NCBI GenBank assembly: GCA_028641055.1
Contig: CM054060.1
Coordinates: 206,298,445-206,362,444, forward strand
Source of the DNA: Alopecurus myosuroides
Taxonomy: Eukaryota > Streptophyta > Magnoliopsida > Poales > Poaceae
Length of the DNA: 64,000 nucleotides
Reading direction: 5' to 3'
The notes under the pieces are model-generated. The model ran no database searches and had not been told where the DNA came from. It saw nothing but the letters and a program-made list of their open reading frames with translations. A program made the position numbers and the translations under genes. Position 1 is the first letter of the stretch, and each line of letters starts with the position of its first letter. Positions 24,001-35,675 of the stretch are shown here, one piece after another.

Positions 24001-26862
24001 CCATGGCATTTGGTGGCATTCACACGCTCTGAAGCCCCTCTCCAGAGAAACCCTAGACCCGCTGGGGAAAAAGAAGGAATTGCCGTTCTCGCCCCTCTAC
24101 GTGAACCGGAAGGGGGTAGCAAAGTGGAAACAATTGATTGTTTGTGTTAGGTTAGGCCTAAGGAACAACCAATAAAATGGTAGGGCCCACATCTTCGCAG
24201 GATTCCCCCTATTTTGTCAAATCCACGAGTTCCGGGCTCTAGTAGTCCTGGAACCTGTCAGAGAGAATACGACGCCGCTGAAGCCCTAACACAGAGAGCG
24301 AGGGAATCTTGGGAATACCAGAACCAAGCCACACTCTAACACACATGGTATGGCATACCATGTGTTTTAGTGGCATTCAGACGCTCCAGAGCGCCTTTCC
24401 GGAGAAACCCTAGCCCCGCGGGGTAAAATGGCGGAACTATCTTTTTGGCCCCTCTACGTGGGCCGGAAGGGGGTAGAAAAGTGGAACCAATTTCTTGTTT
24501 GTGTTAGGTTAGGGCCAAGGAACACCCAAGACAATAATAGGTCTCACCTCTTGGAAATATCCAACCCGTTCCTTCAAATCCAGGAGTTTCGGGCTCTGAG
24601 TACTCGTGGGACCCGCTAGAGCAAATCCAACGCCGGCGAAGCCCTAACACAAACAGTGAGGGAATATTGGGTAGCCCCTCTCCGGAGAAACCCTAGCCCC
24701 GCTGGGGAAAAAGGCGGAACAATCGTCCAGGCCCCTCTACGTGAGCCAGAAGGGGGTAGCAAAGTGGAACCAATTTCTTGTTTGTGTTAGGTTAAACCCA
24801 GGGAACGACCAAGACAATGGTAGGTCCCACCTCCTAGCAATATTTCCCCCGTTGCGTCAGATCCGGGAGTTTTGGGCTCTAAGTAGTCGTAGAACCCGCT
24901 ATAGAGAATCCAACGCCGGTGAAGCCCTAACACAGAGAGTGAGAGAATCTTGGGCATACAAGACCCATTCCACACTATAACACACATGGTATGGCATACC
25001 GTGTGTTGTGGTGGCATTCAGGCGCTCCGGAGCCCCTCTCCGGAGAAACCCTAGCCCCGCTGAGGAAAAAGACATAATTGTCGTTCTGGCCCCTATACGT
25101 AAGCGAGAAGGGCGTAGAAAAGTGGAACCAATTGCTTGGTTGTGTTACTTTAGGCCGAAGGAAGACCCAAGACAATGGTAGGTCCCACCTCTTGGCAAAA
25201 TTCCACCTGTTCCGTCAGATCCGAGAATTTCGGGCTCTATATAGTCCTGGAACCCGCTAGAGAGAATCCGAGACCAGCGAAGCACTAACACAGAGAGTGA
25301 GGGAATCTTGGGAATCCAAGACCCATGCCACACTCTAACACACATGGTATGGAATACCATGTGTTGTAGTGGCACTCAGACGCACCAGAACCCCTCTCCG
25401 GAGAAACCCTGGCCCCGATGGGTAAAAAGACGAAACTTCCATTCTAGCCCCTCTACGTGAGCTAAAAGGGGGTTGCAAAGTGGAAATAATTTCTATTTTG
25501 TGTTAGGTTAGGACCAAGTAACACCCAAGAAAATGTTAGGGCCCACCTCTTGGCTAGATTCCTCTTGTTTCATTAGATCCGGGAGTTTCGGGCTCTAAGT
25601 AGTCCTGGAACCCGCCAGAGAGAATCCGACGCCGGTGAAGCCCTAACACAGAGAGCGATGGAATCTTGGGAATCCAAGACCCATGGAACATTCTAACACA
25701 CATGGTATGTCATACCATGTGTTTTAGTGGTATTCAGACGCTCCGGAGCACCGCTGGGAAAAAGGTGGGACTGCCGTCCTGGCCCCTTTACGTGAGCCGG
25801 TTGGGGATAGCAAAGTGGAAACAATTGCTTGGTTTTGTTAGGTTAGGCCCAAGGAACACCCAAGACAATGGTAGGCCCACCTTTTGGAAAGATCCCCCCG
25901 TTCCGTCAGATCCTGGAGTTTCGGGCTCTAAGTAGTCCTGGAACCCGCCAGAGAGAATCCGACGCCGATGAATCCCTAACACAGAGAGTGAGGGAATATT
26001 GGTAATATAAGGCCCATGCCACACTTTAACACACATTTTATGTCCTACCATGGGATTTGGTTGCATTCAAACGCTCTGAAGCCCCTCTCCGGAGAAACCC
26101 TATCCCCACTGGGGAAAAGACGGAATTACCGTTCTGGCCCCTCTACGTGAGCCGGAAGGGGGTAGGAAAGTGGAAAAAATTGCTTGGTTGTGTTATGTTA
26201 GGCCCAAGGAACACCCAAGACAATGTTAGGGATCACCGTTTGCCAAGATTCCCCCCGTTCTGTCAGATTCGGGAATTTCGGGATCTAAATAGTCCTGGAA
26301 CCCGCTAGAGAGAATCCGACGCCAATGAAGCCCTAACATGAAGAGTTAGGGAATCTTGGGAATCAAAGACCCATGCCACACTCTAACACACATGGTATGA
26401 CATATCATGTGTTCTGGTGGAATTCAGACGCTCCGGAGCCCCTCTCCGAAGAAACCCTAGCCTCGCTGGGGAAAAAGGCGGACCTGCCGTTCTGGCCCCT
26501 CTACGTGAGCCGGAAGGGGGTAGAAAAGTGGAACCAATTGCTTGTTTGTGTTAGGTTAGGTCCAAGGAACACCCAATAAAATTGTAGGTATATTTGCAAT
26601 ATTCCCCCTGTTCCGTCGGATCCGGGAGTTTCGGGCTCTAAGTAGTCCTGGAACCCGCTAGAGAGAATCCAACGCCGATGAAGCCCTAATACAGAGAGTG
26701 GAAAAATATTGGGCATACAGGACCCATGCCACACTATAACACACATGGTATGGCATACCATGTGTTGTGATGGCATTCAGACTCTCTAGGGCCCCTCTCC
26801 AGAGAAACCCTAGCTCCGCTGGGAAAAAAGGCGGAACTACCATTCTGGCCCCTCTACGTGAG
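21057..26862. repeat. 357 bp tandem satellite array, first block
   Basis: The phrase GTTCCGTCAGATCC or a close variant recurs at 21082, 21439, 21788, 22146, 22502, 22860, 23215, 23572, 23853, 24211, 24568, 24851, 25209, 25567, 25900, 26257 and 26610. Most steps are 353-358 bases; three are shorter (281, 283, 333). Other fixed landmarks are GAGAAACCCTAGCCCC, GTGAAGCCCTAACAC, an 11-bp-arm palindrome and GTGTTAGGTTAGGCCCAAGG. Monomers differ by roughly 10-15% by eye. Open frames across monomers follow the repeat and are not genes. It is cut on the right by element D and bounded on the left by element B. Confidence 0.95.
21919..21943. repeat. Palindrome in a satellite monomer (representative copy)
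   Basis: ACACATGGTAT, spacer GGC, then ATACCATGTGT: perfect 11-base inverted arms. Similar copies occur once per monomer, for example near 22641, 24341, 24984, 25341, 26742 and 35245, some degraded. Confidence 0.85.
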
Positions 26863-28437
26863 TGATACGTCTCCAACGTATCTGTAATTTCTGATGCTCC
26901 ATGATAATATTATGCCAATTTCTACATGTTTTCTCCCTTCTCTATGTCATTTTTATCGATTTTCCGGGACTAATCTATTAACAAGATGCCAAGTGCCAGT
27001 TCCCTGTTTTCTGCTGTTTTTGATTTCAGAAAAGTTGTTCTAGAAATATTCTCGGAATTGGACCCTACAAATCCCGAAGTGCCTATTTCCCCAGAAGAAT
27101 CCAGAAGACCGAAGAGGAGTCGAGGAGGGGCATCAGGGGGCCCACACCATGGGGTGGCACGCCCCTTGGCCGCACTAGGGGGTGGTGTGGGGCCCGAGGG
27201 CTCCACCGCCTCTCCCCTTTCGCCTATTTATTCCCCCGGATGGAAAACCCTAGACACCTCATCAAAAAGTCCCCGACAAGTTCCGCAGCCACCGTCGTCG
27301 TCAACCCTAGATCAGGGGGGTTCTGAAGCATTCTCCGGCACCCTGCCGGAGACGAAATCATCACCGGAGGCCTCCACATCACCATGCCTGCCTCCGGAGT
27401 GATGCGTGAGTAGTTCATCATTGGACTGCGGGTCCATGGCACTAGCTAGATTGTTGTATCCTCCTCATATGCCTCCATGTTTAGATCTCGTGAGCTGCCT
27501 AACATGATCGAGATTGATCTTATGTAATTCTATGTGCTGTCTTTGCTGGGATCCAATGAATATTGAACTTATGCCAAGTTGATTATAGTCTTTATTTCAT
27601 ATGCTATTTGTGATCTTGCAGGCTTTCCGTTGCTAGTGGTGCTCTAGCCAAGTAGTTTCTAGTGACTCCAAGAGAGAGTATTTATGCTCGATAGTGGGTT
27701 CATGCCTCCTTTTCGCTTGTGCTCGAGTGACAGAAACGTGATGGGGGAGGATGTGCTATTGCCACTAGGGAGAAAACAGCGGTGAGAGTGCCCGCGTGTA
27801 CAATCATTGCTTACATTACACACTTTGTTTAATGCAGTTATCTGTTGCTTGCAACTTAATACCTAAGGGGGTTCTGATGATAACCTGACGGTGGATTATT
27901 AGTCATAGATGCAGTTGGATTACGGTCTATGTATATTGTTGTAATGCCCGCTCTAAATATCATAGTAGTCATCATGTCATGAATGTGCACTACGGTGAAA
28001 CCTTTATTTGTCAATTTCCCAGCTAGAATTTGTTCACCCAGCATACTATCTTTTATGGAGAGACACCACTAGTGTACCTATGAACCCCGGTCCATTTTCC
28101 TACACTGTTAAAACAAGCCACCACAATTTCCTGCTTTCTTTACTTACTGCAAGCATACATTATTTTCCACACTATACGTCTAATCTTTGTTTTCAGCAAG
28201 ACCGGTGAGATTGACAACCTGACTGTACCGTTGGGACAAAGTATTTTGGTTGTGTTGTGTGGAGGTTCCACATTGTTGCTGACACCGGTGAAGCGCCAGC
28301 ACCACCGTCAGTGGCATCAACCTTCCAAAGATCCTCTTCCTCCTACTGGATTGATAATCTTGGTTCTTAACTAAGGGGAACTTCCTACCATTGTGCTCAT
28401 CACACCCTCCTCTTGGGGTTCCCAACACGTAGCATCA
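26863..28437 (+). repeat. 5' LTR of element D
   Basis: Opens TGATACGTCTCC and ends CGTAGCATCA, so TGAT/ATCA ends are inverted. It includes a TATTTATT box, AAACCCTAGACACC leader-like sequence and long runs shared with 33429-35000. Confidence 0.9.
27225..27232 (+). promoter_or_regulatory. TATA-like box in the element D 5' LTR
   Basis: TATTTATT followed by CCCCCGGATGG and AAAACCCTAGACACC, which looks like a promoter and start of transcript. Conserved in the 3' LTR. Motif evidence only. Confidence 0.4.
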
Positions 28438-28447
28438 AAGAAATTTC

Positions 28448-28465
28448 TAGCCCCGTTGCCGGGGA
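28448..28465 (+). other. Primer binding site of element D (tRNA-Asp type)
   Basis: TAGCCCCGTTGCCGGGGA lies ten bases past the LTR end. The Athila-type site is TGGCGCCGTTGCCGGGGA, so this copy has two changes near its 5' side. Confidence 0.7.
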
Positions 28466-28631
28466 GAAAGAAGTCTTCTGGCAAGGGGAGTCTCTCACTC
28501 TCAACCTCTTTATTTTGTTTATTGTCTTGTTTTTAGTTTTGTCTTGTTTTTCTTCTCTTTATCAAAAATAGAAAAAAAAATTAGTTTACTCTACAGCTGT
28601 TATTTATTTGCTTTCTTTTATTTTGCTAAAA

Positions 28632-29668
28632 ACGAGTTCCTCTGAGAATACTAAGTTATGTGACTTCACTAGCACAAACAACAATGATTTTATTTGCACA
28701 CCTATTGCTCCACCTGCTCCTACCGCTGCTTTCTATGAAATTAAACATGCTTTATTAAATCTTGTTATGTAAGAACAATTTTCTGCTGTTAGTACTGATG
28801 ATGCTGCTGCCCACCTTAATAATTTTGTTGAACTATGTGAGACGCAAAAATATAAAGATCTGGATGGAGATATTATTAAACTGAAATTATTCCCTTTCTC
28901 TTTGAGAGGAAGAGCTAAAGAATGGTTGCTATCTTTGCCTAGAAATAGTATTGATTCATGGACTAAGTGTAAATATGCTTTCATTGGAAAATTTTATCCT
29001 CCTGCTAAGATTATATCCCTTAGAAGTGACATAATGAATTTTAAACAATTTGATAATGAACATGTTTCTAAAGCTTGGGAAAGAATGAAAACTATGGTGA
29101 AGAATTGTCCCACTGATGGACTGACTACTTGGATGATTATACAAACCTTTTATGCAGGACTGAATTTCTCCTCAAGGAACCTATTGGATTCAGCTGCTGG
29201 AGGTACCTTTATGTCCATCACTTTGGGCAATGCAACAAAGCTTCTTGATGATATGATGATAAATTATTCAGAGTGGCACACTGAGAGAGCTCCACAAGGT
29301 AAGAAGGTAAATTCTGTTGAGGAAACCTCCTCTTTGAGTGAAAGGCTTGATGCTATTATGTCTATGCTTGTTAATGGTAAAGCTCAAGTTGATCCAAATA
29401 ATGTTCCTTTATCTTCTTTGGTTGCTAAAGAAGAGCATGTTGATGTGAACTTCATTAGAAATAATAATTTTAACAATAATGCTTATAGAAATAGTTTTGG
29501 TGGAAACAATTATAAGCCCTATCCTCCTAACAATGGTTATGTTAACTATTATGTAAATTCTTACAATAACTATAAAAGCTCTACCTCTGATCTTGAAAAC
29601 ATGCTTAGAGAACTTATTAGCAAACAAACTGCTTTTAATAAATCCGTTGAGGAAAAGCTTGGTAAATA
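28632..29668 (+). pseudogene. Gag of element D, broken
   Basis: The frame encodes a plant retrotransposon Gag domain: FPFSLRGRAKEWLLSLP at about 28890-28940, then a tryptophan- and tyrosine-rich helical region, and an Asn/Tyr-rich tail (29460-29580). Lesions: the expected start region reads ACG (28632) rather than ATG; an in-frame TAA lies at 28770-28772 before the conserved domain; and the frame ends at TAG 29666-29668, with the downstream coding in a different frame. The part after 28772 is open for about 300 codons. Gag would form the virus-like particle; this copy cannot make it in one piece. Confidence 0.75.
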
Positions 29669-30718
29669 GATGTTCTTGCCTCTAAAGTAGATAGCCTAGC
29701 TATTGATGTTGATTTTCTAAAACTGAAGGTTTTGCCACATGATGTTAAAGAAAGTAAAACTTTGAATGCCATCCAAGTTCGAATTGATAATAATGTTAGG
29801 TTGATGGCTGAATTACGTGCTAGGTGGGAAAGAGAAGATGAATTGGCTAGAAAGAATAATATTGCTAGAGTTTGCACTATAACAACCACTAGTAAAACTA
29901 AAGCTCCAAGTGATATTAAACCTCCTACTATCAATGGTAAAGTACTTGGTGTTAACAAAGACTCCACTCCTTCAGTGAAACGTGCTAAATTTCCTCAAGC
30001 TGCTGAAATTGCTTCTGATAAAAGTACTGATATTTTTAGAGATGTGGGAGATAATGGTCCCATTACTTTTGATGATAATAATATTGATTTTTATGATTGC
30101 AATATCTCTGAAGTTATTATGTTCCTACAAAATCTTGCTAGAAGTCCCAATGCTAGTGCCATGAATATGGCCTTTACCAAACATATTACCAATGCTCTCA
30201 TGAAAGTTAGGGAAGAAAAGCTGAAACTTGAGACATCTATCCCTAGGAAATTAGATGATGGTTGGGAACCTATCATTAAGATAAAAGTAAATGATTTTGA
30301 TTGCAATGCTTTGTGTGATCTTGGTGCTAGTATCTCTATTATGCATCAAAAGATTTATGATATGCTTGATCTACCACCGTTGGAACACTGTTATTTGGAT
30401 GTTCATCTTGCTGATAATGCTAAGAAGAAACCTCTTGGTAGAATTGATGATGTTCTTATTATGGTTAACAATAACCTTGTCCCTGTTGATTTTGTTGTTA
30501 TGAACATCGAATGCAATGCTTCTTGTCCTATTGTTTTGGGAAGACCTTTTCTTAGAACTGTTGGCGGTGTTATTGATATGAAAGAGGGGAGTGTTAAATA
30601 TCAATTCCCACTCAAGAAAGGTATGGAACACTTTCCTAGAAAGAGGATGAAGCTACCTTTTGACTCTATTATTAGATCAAGTTATGATGTTGATGCTTCT
30701 TCACTTGAAAATACTTGA
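29669..30718 (+). pseudogene. Gag C-terminus and aspartic protease of element D
   Basis: The frame open from about 29732 to TGA at 30716-30718 gives about 328 residues, shifted relative to gag. It starts with a charged linker, then at about residues 188-300 a retropepsin-like domain: CDLGASISIMHQKIYDML holds the catalytic D-x-GAS motif (Leu in place of the usual Thr/Ser), and PIVLGRPFL matches the conserved region before the protease C-terminus. The protease would process the Gag polyprotein. No RT follows, so translation ends after the protease domain. There is no convincing ATG of its own; it needed fusion to gag. Confidence 0.7.
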
Positions 30719-33428
30719 GTTGCTTTCTATGCCTAGCTGAAAGGCGTTAAAGAAAAGCGCTACCGGGAGACAACCCGCTTTATTTTGCTGTTTTCAGCCA
30801 TTTTTCCTTTGTTTTTCTTTTGTGTGCTTTGCAACTGGGTGTTGTCTATTTCTATAGAAACTCCACTGTATCTTTTCTTTTGTGTTTTTGTTGAGCCAAG
30901 TAAAGCCTCTAGTGGAAAGTTGAGGCTATATTTCAGATTTCTGCGCAGGAAACAGATTTCTTCTGTCCACTGTTTGTTCCGAATAAATCACAGAAAATTC
31001 AAAATGACCTAAGTTGTTTTGTGCATAATCCTGGGCTGTACACGCAACTTTTCTCAGTTGACCACTTTTTGATTTAAGCAACAGAAGATTTTCTAAAAAA
31101 AATCATCTTTACCTGTTGTCCTGTTTTGACAGATCTGTGCCAATAATTGCATTTGCATCTTAATCACTTTCTTTTGGTGTTATTTTGAGAAAAAGAGTTT
31201 TAAAAGAAGTTGTGACAATAGCTAATGTGTTTTTGAGTGTTAGACATGTGTTGAAACTGAACCACGTGAATTTATTATTTCGGTTGCACTAACGTTGCTA
31301 ATAAAGATTGTGAGAAGTTTGGTGTGAAGGAAGTTTTCAAGGGTCAAGAGAAGAGGATGCTATGATGTGATCAAGAAGAGTGAAAAGCCTAAGATTAGGG
31401 ATGCCCCGGTGGTACATCCCAGCAAATTCCAAGAAGACTCAAGCGTCTAAGCTTGGGGATGCCCAAGGCATCCCCTTCTTCATCGACAAATTATCAGGTC
31501 ACTTCTAGTGAAACTATATTTTTATTCGGTCACATCTTATGTGCTTTACTTGGAGCGTCTTTTATTTTTGTTTTCAGTTTGTTTTTGTTTTTTGCTGTAA
31601 GTTTGTTTTTACTTTTGCAATAAGCTTGGTTGGACCCCAGCATTTCTTTTATTGGAGAGTGACACGCTTCGGTTTTTCATGGGTTTGTATTCTTAATCTT
31701 TGTCTGGCTGCTGCATTTATTTAGCTCCTGTTTTGCATGCATCTCTTATTAGAGCTGTTAGTTTTAGTAGTGTTATGTGAGTACTCTCATGTTTGCTTGT
31801 TGTATCATAGACAGTTTTTGTTAAAACATATCTTGTATGGTGCTTGTTGGGAGAAGAAACTGTTGTTTAAAGTAGAATTTTTAACGGTGCAAGTAGAAGC
31901 TTGTATAGACCGTTGCTAGAACTTTTTCATGCCATGCTAAATGTTATTTTAGTTGTAAATCCTTGTGATGTTGAGTAGCATGAATATCCTCAAATAACTG
32001 AGAGTGTTTAATATGTCATTGAAAGATTCATGAGTTGTTCTTGTCATAAGGAAGCATAAATTTATGGTATTCTCTTTTGAATGTTTTATTTGGTTGACTT
32101 GGCGCATGCTCACACCATGTTTATGACTATGAACCAGTCATGAATAGCCTCCATGACCACTTAGTTTTTGAACTATGATACCGCTTATGCTTTAATTAAT
32201 GATGTTTATGTCGCTGTGCATGATTATGGCTCTTATGCTCTCTTGATTTGTCGCTCCAAGTCTTTTGCTAGCCTCCACCTGTACTGAGTATGAGCACTAC
32301 TCGTGCATCCAACTCCCTTAAACCAAAGTTTTTTTCCATTGTGTCCACCATACCTACCTACATGTGGTATTTAACTGCCACTCCAAAGTAAATTACTCAT
32401 GTGTTACCTTTAAAACCTTCAAAATTACTCCTGCTTTATGTTCCTGTTTTTGCTCATGAGGATGTCAATAGAGAATCTTTATCTCATTTGTTGATTGGAT
32501 CTCACACCATGGACTAGTGGCTTCATCCGCTTATCCAAATGATAGAAGAGCTGGCAGCAGAGTGCCCAGCCCCAAATTAATACACACAAAATATCTTCAC
32601 TATTTGCATACCTGTGTAAACAAAAGAGAAAGAAGGATGACCTTCTACCCAGATGCGTCCTTCCCATGGGAGCCGCTCTTGTGAATCCAGTTGGCTTGTG
32701 ACGTACTATATTTTCTGTTTACCATTCTTTGACATTAGCATACATCTCCCAAAATATACACACTCCTCCATGGTATGTGATTGTTGGCAGTGACCCGAGG
32801 ATTCGGTTAGCCATGGTTTATGAAAGATGGATGGGAGGAGTGTCAAAATATTAATAACTCTGTTTAATAAAAATAAAAAGCTCTAGCACATGAGTGATCC
32901 CTGCTTCCCTCCGCGAAGGGCCTTCCTTTTACTTTTATGTTGAGTCTCCATCTTCTAACTTTATGCACAGTTGAGAGAGCATTTTTTCCATTCTTACTTC
33001 TACGTGCATTTGTCCCATAAATATCAATAATTGCTTCATGATGTGATATTATTTGTTCTTAAATTATTTGCTCTAGTCTTCCTCATGAACTTTGAAGGTG
33101 TCCTCGCATTTATGTTTTTCCCCACTCTTAAGGACTAGCGAAATATCACTTTGCCATGCTTTCCCTATGCCTGAAACACACGTTTATCTTTCTTTGTATT
33201 ATTACTCATGATACTTTATTTGAGATACTCTTCATGATGAAAAGTGATTGCTTTGCTTTATTATTAAAGTTCTATTTATCATGTTTGTGTTTGAAGTTCT
33301 ATGATCTCAGCTTACATATGCCTTTACATTTTTATGATCAAGATTATGTAAGTAGCATGTCACCTCAGAAATTATTGTTTTATCGTTTACCTACTCAAGG
33401 ACGAGTAGGAACTAAGCTTGGGGATGCT
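30719..33428 (+). other. Non-coding 3' interior of element D
   Basis: 2.7 kb where an autonomous Athila element would have RT, RNase H and integrase. I see no pol motif on either strand, only short T-rich frames. At 31455-31475 there is a perfect hairpin, GGGGATGCC-CAA-GGCATCCCC, overlapping a copy of the element's own polypurine phrase. The final bases (33418-33428) are the 3' polypurine tract. Confidence 0.75.
33418..33428 (+). other. Polypurine tract of element D
   Basis: TTGGGGATGCT immediately before the 3' LTR at 33429; the phrase AAGCTTGGGGATGC (33414-33427) also occurs at 31449-31462. Confidence 0.65.
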
Positions 33429-35000
33429 TGATACGTCTCCAACGTATCTATAATATCTAATGCTCCATGATAATATTATGCAATTGCTACATGTTTTCTC
33501 CCTTCTGTATGTCATTTTTATCGATTTTCCGGGACTAACCTATTAACAAGATGCCAAGTAACAGTTCCATGTTTTCTGCTATTTTTTATTTCAGAAAAGT
33601 TGTTATGGAAATATTCTCGGAATTGGACCCCACAAAGCCCGAAGTACCTATTTTCTGCGGAACCATCCAGAAGACCGAAGAGGAGTCGAAGAGGGGCATC
33701 AGGGGGCCCACACCATGGGGTGGCGCCCCCCTTGGCCGCGCTAGGGGGTGGTGTGAGGCCCCTAGGGCTCCACCGCCTCTGCCCTTTTGCCTATTTATTC
33801 CCCCGGATGGAAAACCCTAGACACCTGATCAAAAATCCTCGAAAAGTTCCGCAGCAGCCGTCGTCGTCAACCCTAGATCAGGGGGTACTGAAGCTGTCTC
33901 TAGCACCCTGCCGGAGAGGAAATCATCACCAGAGGCCTCTACATCACCTTGCCTGCCTCCGGAGTGATGCGTGAGTAGTTCATCCTTGGACTACGGGTCC
34001 ATAGCAGTAGCTAGATGGTTATTTCCTCCTCATATGCCTCCATGTTTAGATCTCGTGAGCCGCCTAACATGATCGAGATTGATCTTATGTAATTCTATGT
34101 GTTGTGTTTGCTGGGATCCGATGAATATTGAACTTATACCTAGTTGATTATAGTCTTTATTGCATATTCTATTTGTGATCTTGCATGCTTTCCGTTGCTA
34201 GTGGTGCTCTGGGCAAGTAGTTGCTAGTGACTCCAAGAGGGAGTATTTATGCTCGATAGTGGGTTCATGCCTCCTTTTCGCCTGTGCTCGAGTGACAGAA
34301 ACGTGACGGGGGAGGATGTGTTGTTTACACAAGGGAGAAAACAGCGGGAGAGTGCCCGCGTGTCAATCATTGCTTACATTACACAATTTGTTTAATGCAG
34401 TTATCTGTTGCTTGCCACTTAATACCTAAGGGGGTTCGGATGATAACCTGAGGGTGGATTATTAGTCATAGATGCAGTTGGATTACGGTCTACGTATATT
34501 GTTGTCATTCCCGCACTAAATATCATAGTAGTCACCATGTCATGAATGTGCACTACGGTGCAACCTTTATTTGTCAATTGCCCAGCTGTAATTTGTTCAC
34601 CCAGCATTCTATCTTTTATGGAGAGACACCACTAGTGAACCTATGAACCCCGGTCCATTTTCCTACACTGTTAAAACAAACCACCACAATGTCCTGTTTT
34701 CTTTACTTACTGCAAGCATACATTATTTTCCACACTATACGTCTAATCTTTGTTTTCAGCAAAACCGGTGATATTGACAACCTCACTGTACCGTTGGGAC
34801 AAAGTATTTTTGTTGTGTTGTGTGCAGGTTCCACGTTGTTGCTGACAGCGGTGAAGCGCCAGCACCACCGTCAGTGGCATCAACCTTCCAAAGATCCTCT
34901 TCCTCCTACTGGATTGATAACCTTGGTTCTTAACTAAGGGGAATTTCCTACCGCTATGCTCATCACACCCTCCTCTTGGGGTTCCCAACACGTAGCATCA
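33429..35000 (+). repeat. 3' LTR of element D
   Basis: 1,572 bp, same ends as the 5' LTR, with several percent substitutions and small indels. Followed by the GTGAG duplicate and in-phase satellite. Confidence 0.9.
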
Positions 35001-35005
35001 GTGAG

Positions 35006-35675
35006 CCGGAAGGGGGTAGAAAAGTGGAACCAATTGCTTCTTTGTGTTAGGATAGGCCCAAGGAACACCCAAGACAATGTTAGGTCCCACCGATTGGAAA
35101 TATTCTCACCATTATGTCAGATCCGGGAGTTTTGTGCTCTAAGTAGTCCTAGAACCCGCCAGAGAGAATCCGACGCTGGTGAAGCCCTAACACAGAGAGT
35201 GAGGAAATCTTGTGCATACAAGACCCATGCCACACTATAACACAAATGGTATGGCATACCATGTTTTGTGGTGGCATTCAGACGCTCCGGAGCCACTCTC
35301 CCGAGAAACCCTACTGGGGAAAAATGCGGAGCTGCCATTCTAGACCCTCTACGTGAGCCGGAAGGGGGTAGCAAAGTGGAACCAATTGCTTCGTTGTGTT
35401 AGGTTAGGCCCAAGTAGCACCCAAGACAATGGTAGAGCCCAACAGTTGGCAAGACCCCACCCGTTCCGTCAGATCTGGGAGTTTCAGGCTGTAAGTAGTC
35501 ATAGAACCCGCAAGAGAGAACTCGACGCTGGTGAAGCCCAAACATAGAGAGTGAAGGAATCGTGGGAATCCAAGACCCATGCCACACTCTAACACACATG
35601 GCATGGCATAGCATGTGTTATGGTGGCATTCAGACGCTCTGGAGCCTCTCTCCGGAGAAACCCTAGCCCCGCTGG
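35006..35675. repeat. 357 bp tandem satellite array, second block
   Basis: Two more monomer anchors (35111, 35463) continue the array after element D. It stops at 35675 in the phrase GCCCCGCTGG, where element F begins. GCTGG (35671-35675) would be the left TSD of F. Confidence 0.9.

Larger units (their letters stand above)
26863..35000 (+). mobile_element. Element D: Athila-type (Sabrina-like) Ty3/gypsy retrotransposon, non-autonomous
   Basis: LTRs of 1,575 and 1,572 bp flank a 4,991 bp interior. TSDs are GTGAG at 26858-26862 and 35001-35005, and the satellite resumes in phase after removal. The primer site resembles the tRNA-Asp type used by Athila elements. The interior codes a decayed gag and a protease ORF, but RT, RNase H and integrase are absent, replaced by 2.7 kb of non-coding DNA. 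LTR divergence is several percent by eye, making it the oldest datable insertion here. Size and termini resemble Sabrina of barley and wheat as I remember it. Confidence 0.85.

Noticed and set aside
21170..26876. Many short open frames on both strands in the satellite, with recurring similar peptides
   Set aside because: They repeat with the 357 bp monomer and break at random; recurrence follows from tandem DNA, not from a protein family.
21057..35675. A CRISPR-like reading of the regular array
   Set aside because: Monomers are 357 bp, diverged along their whole length, with no short repeat/unique spacer pattern, in a plant genome.
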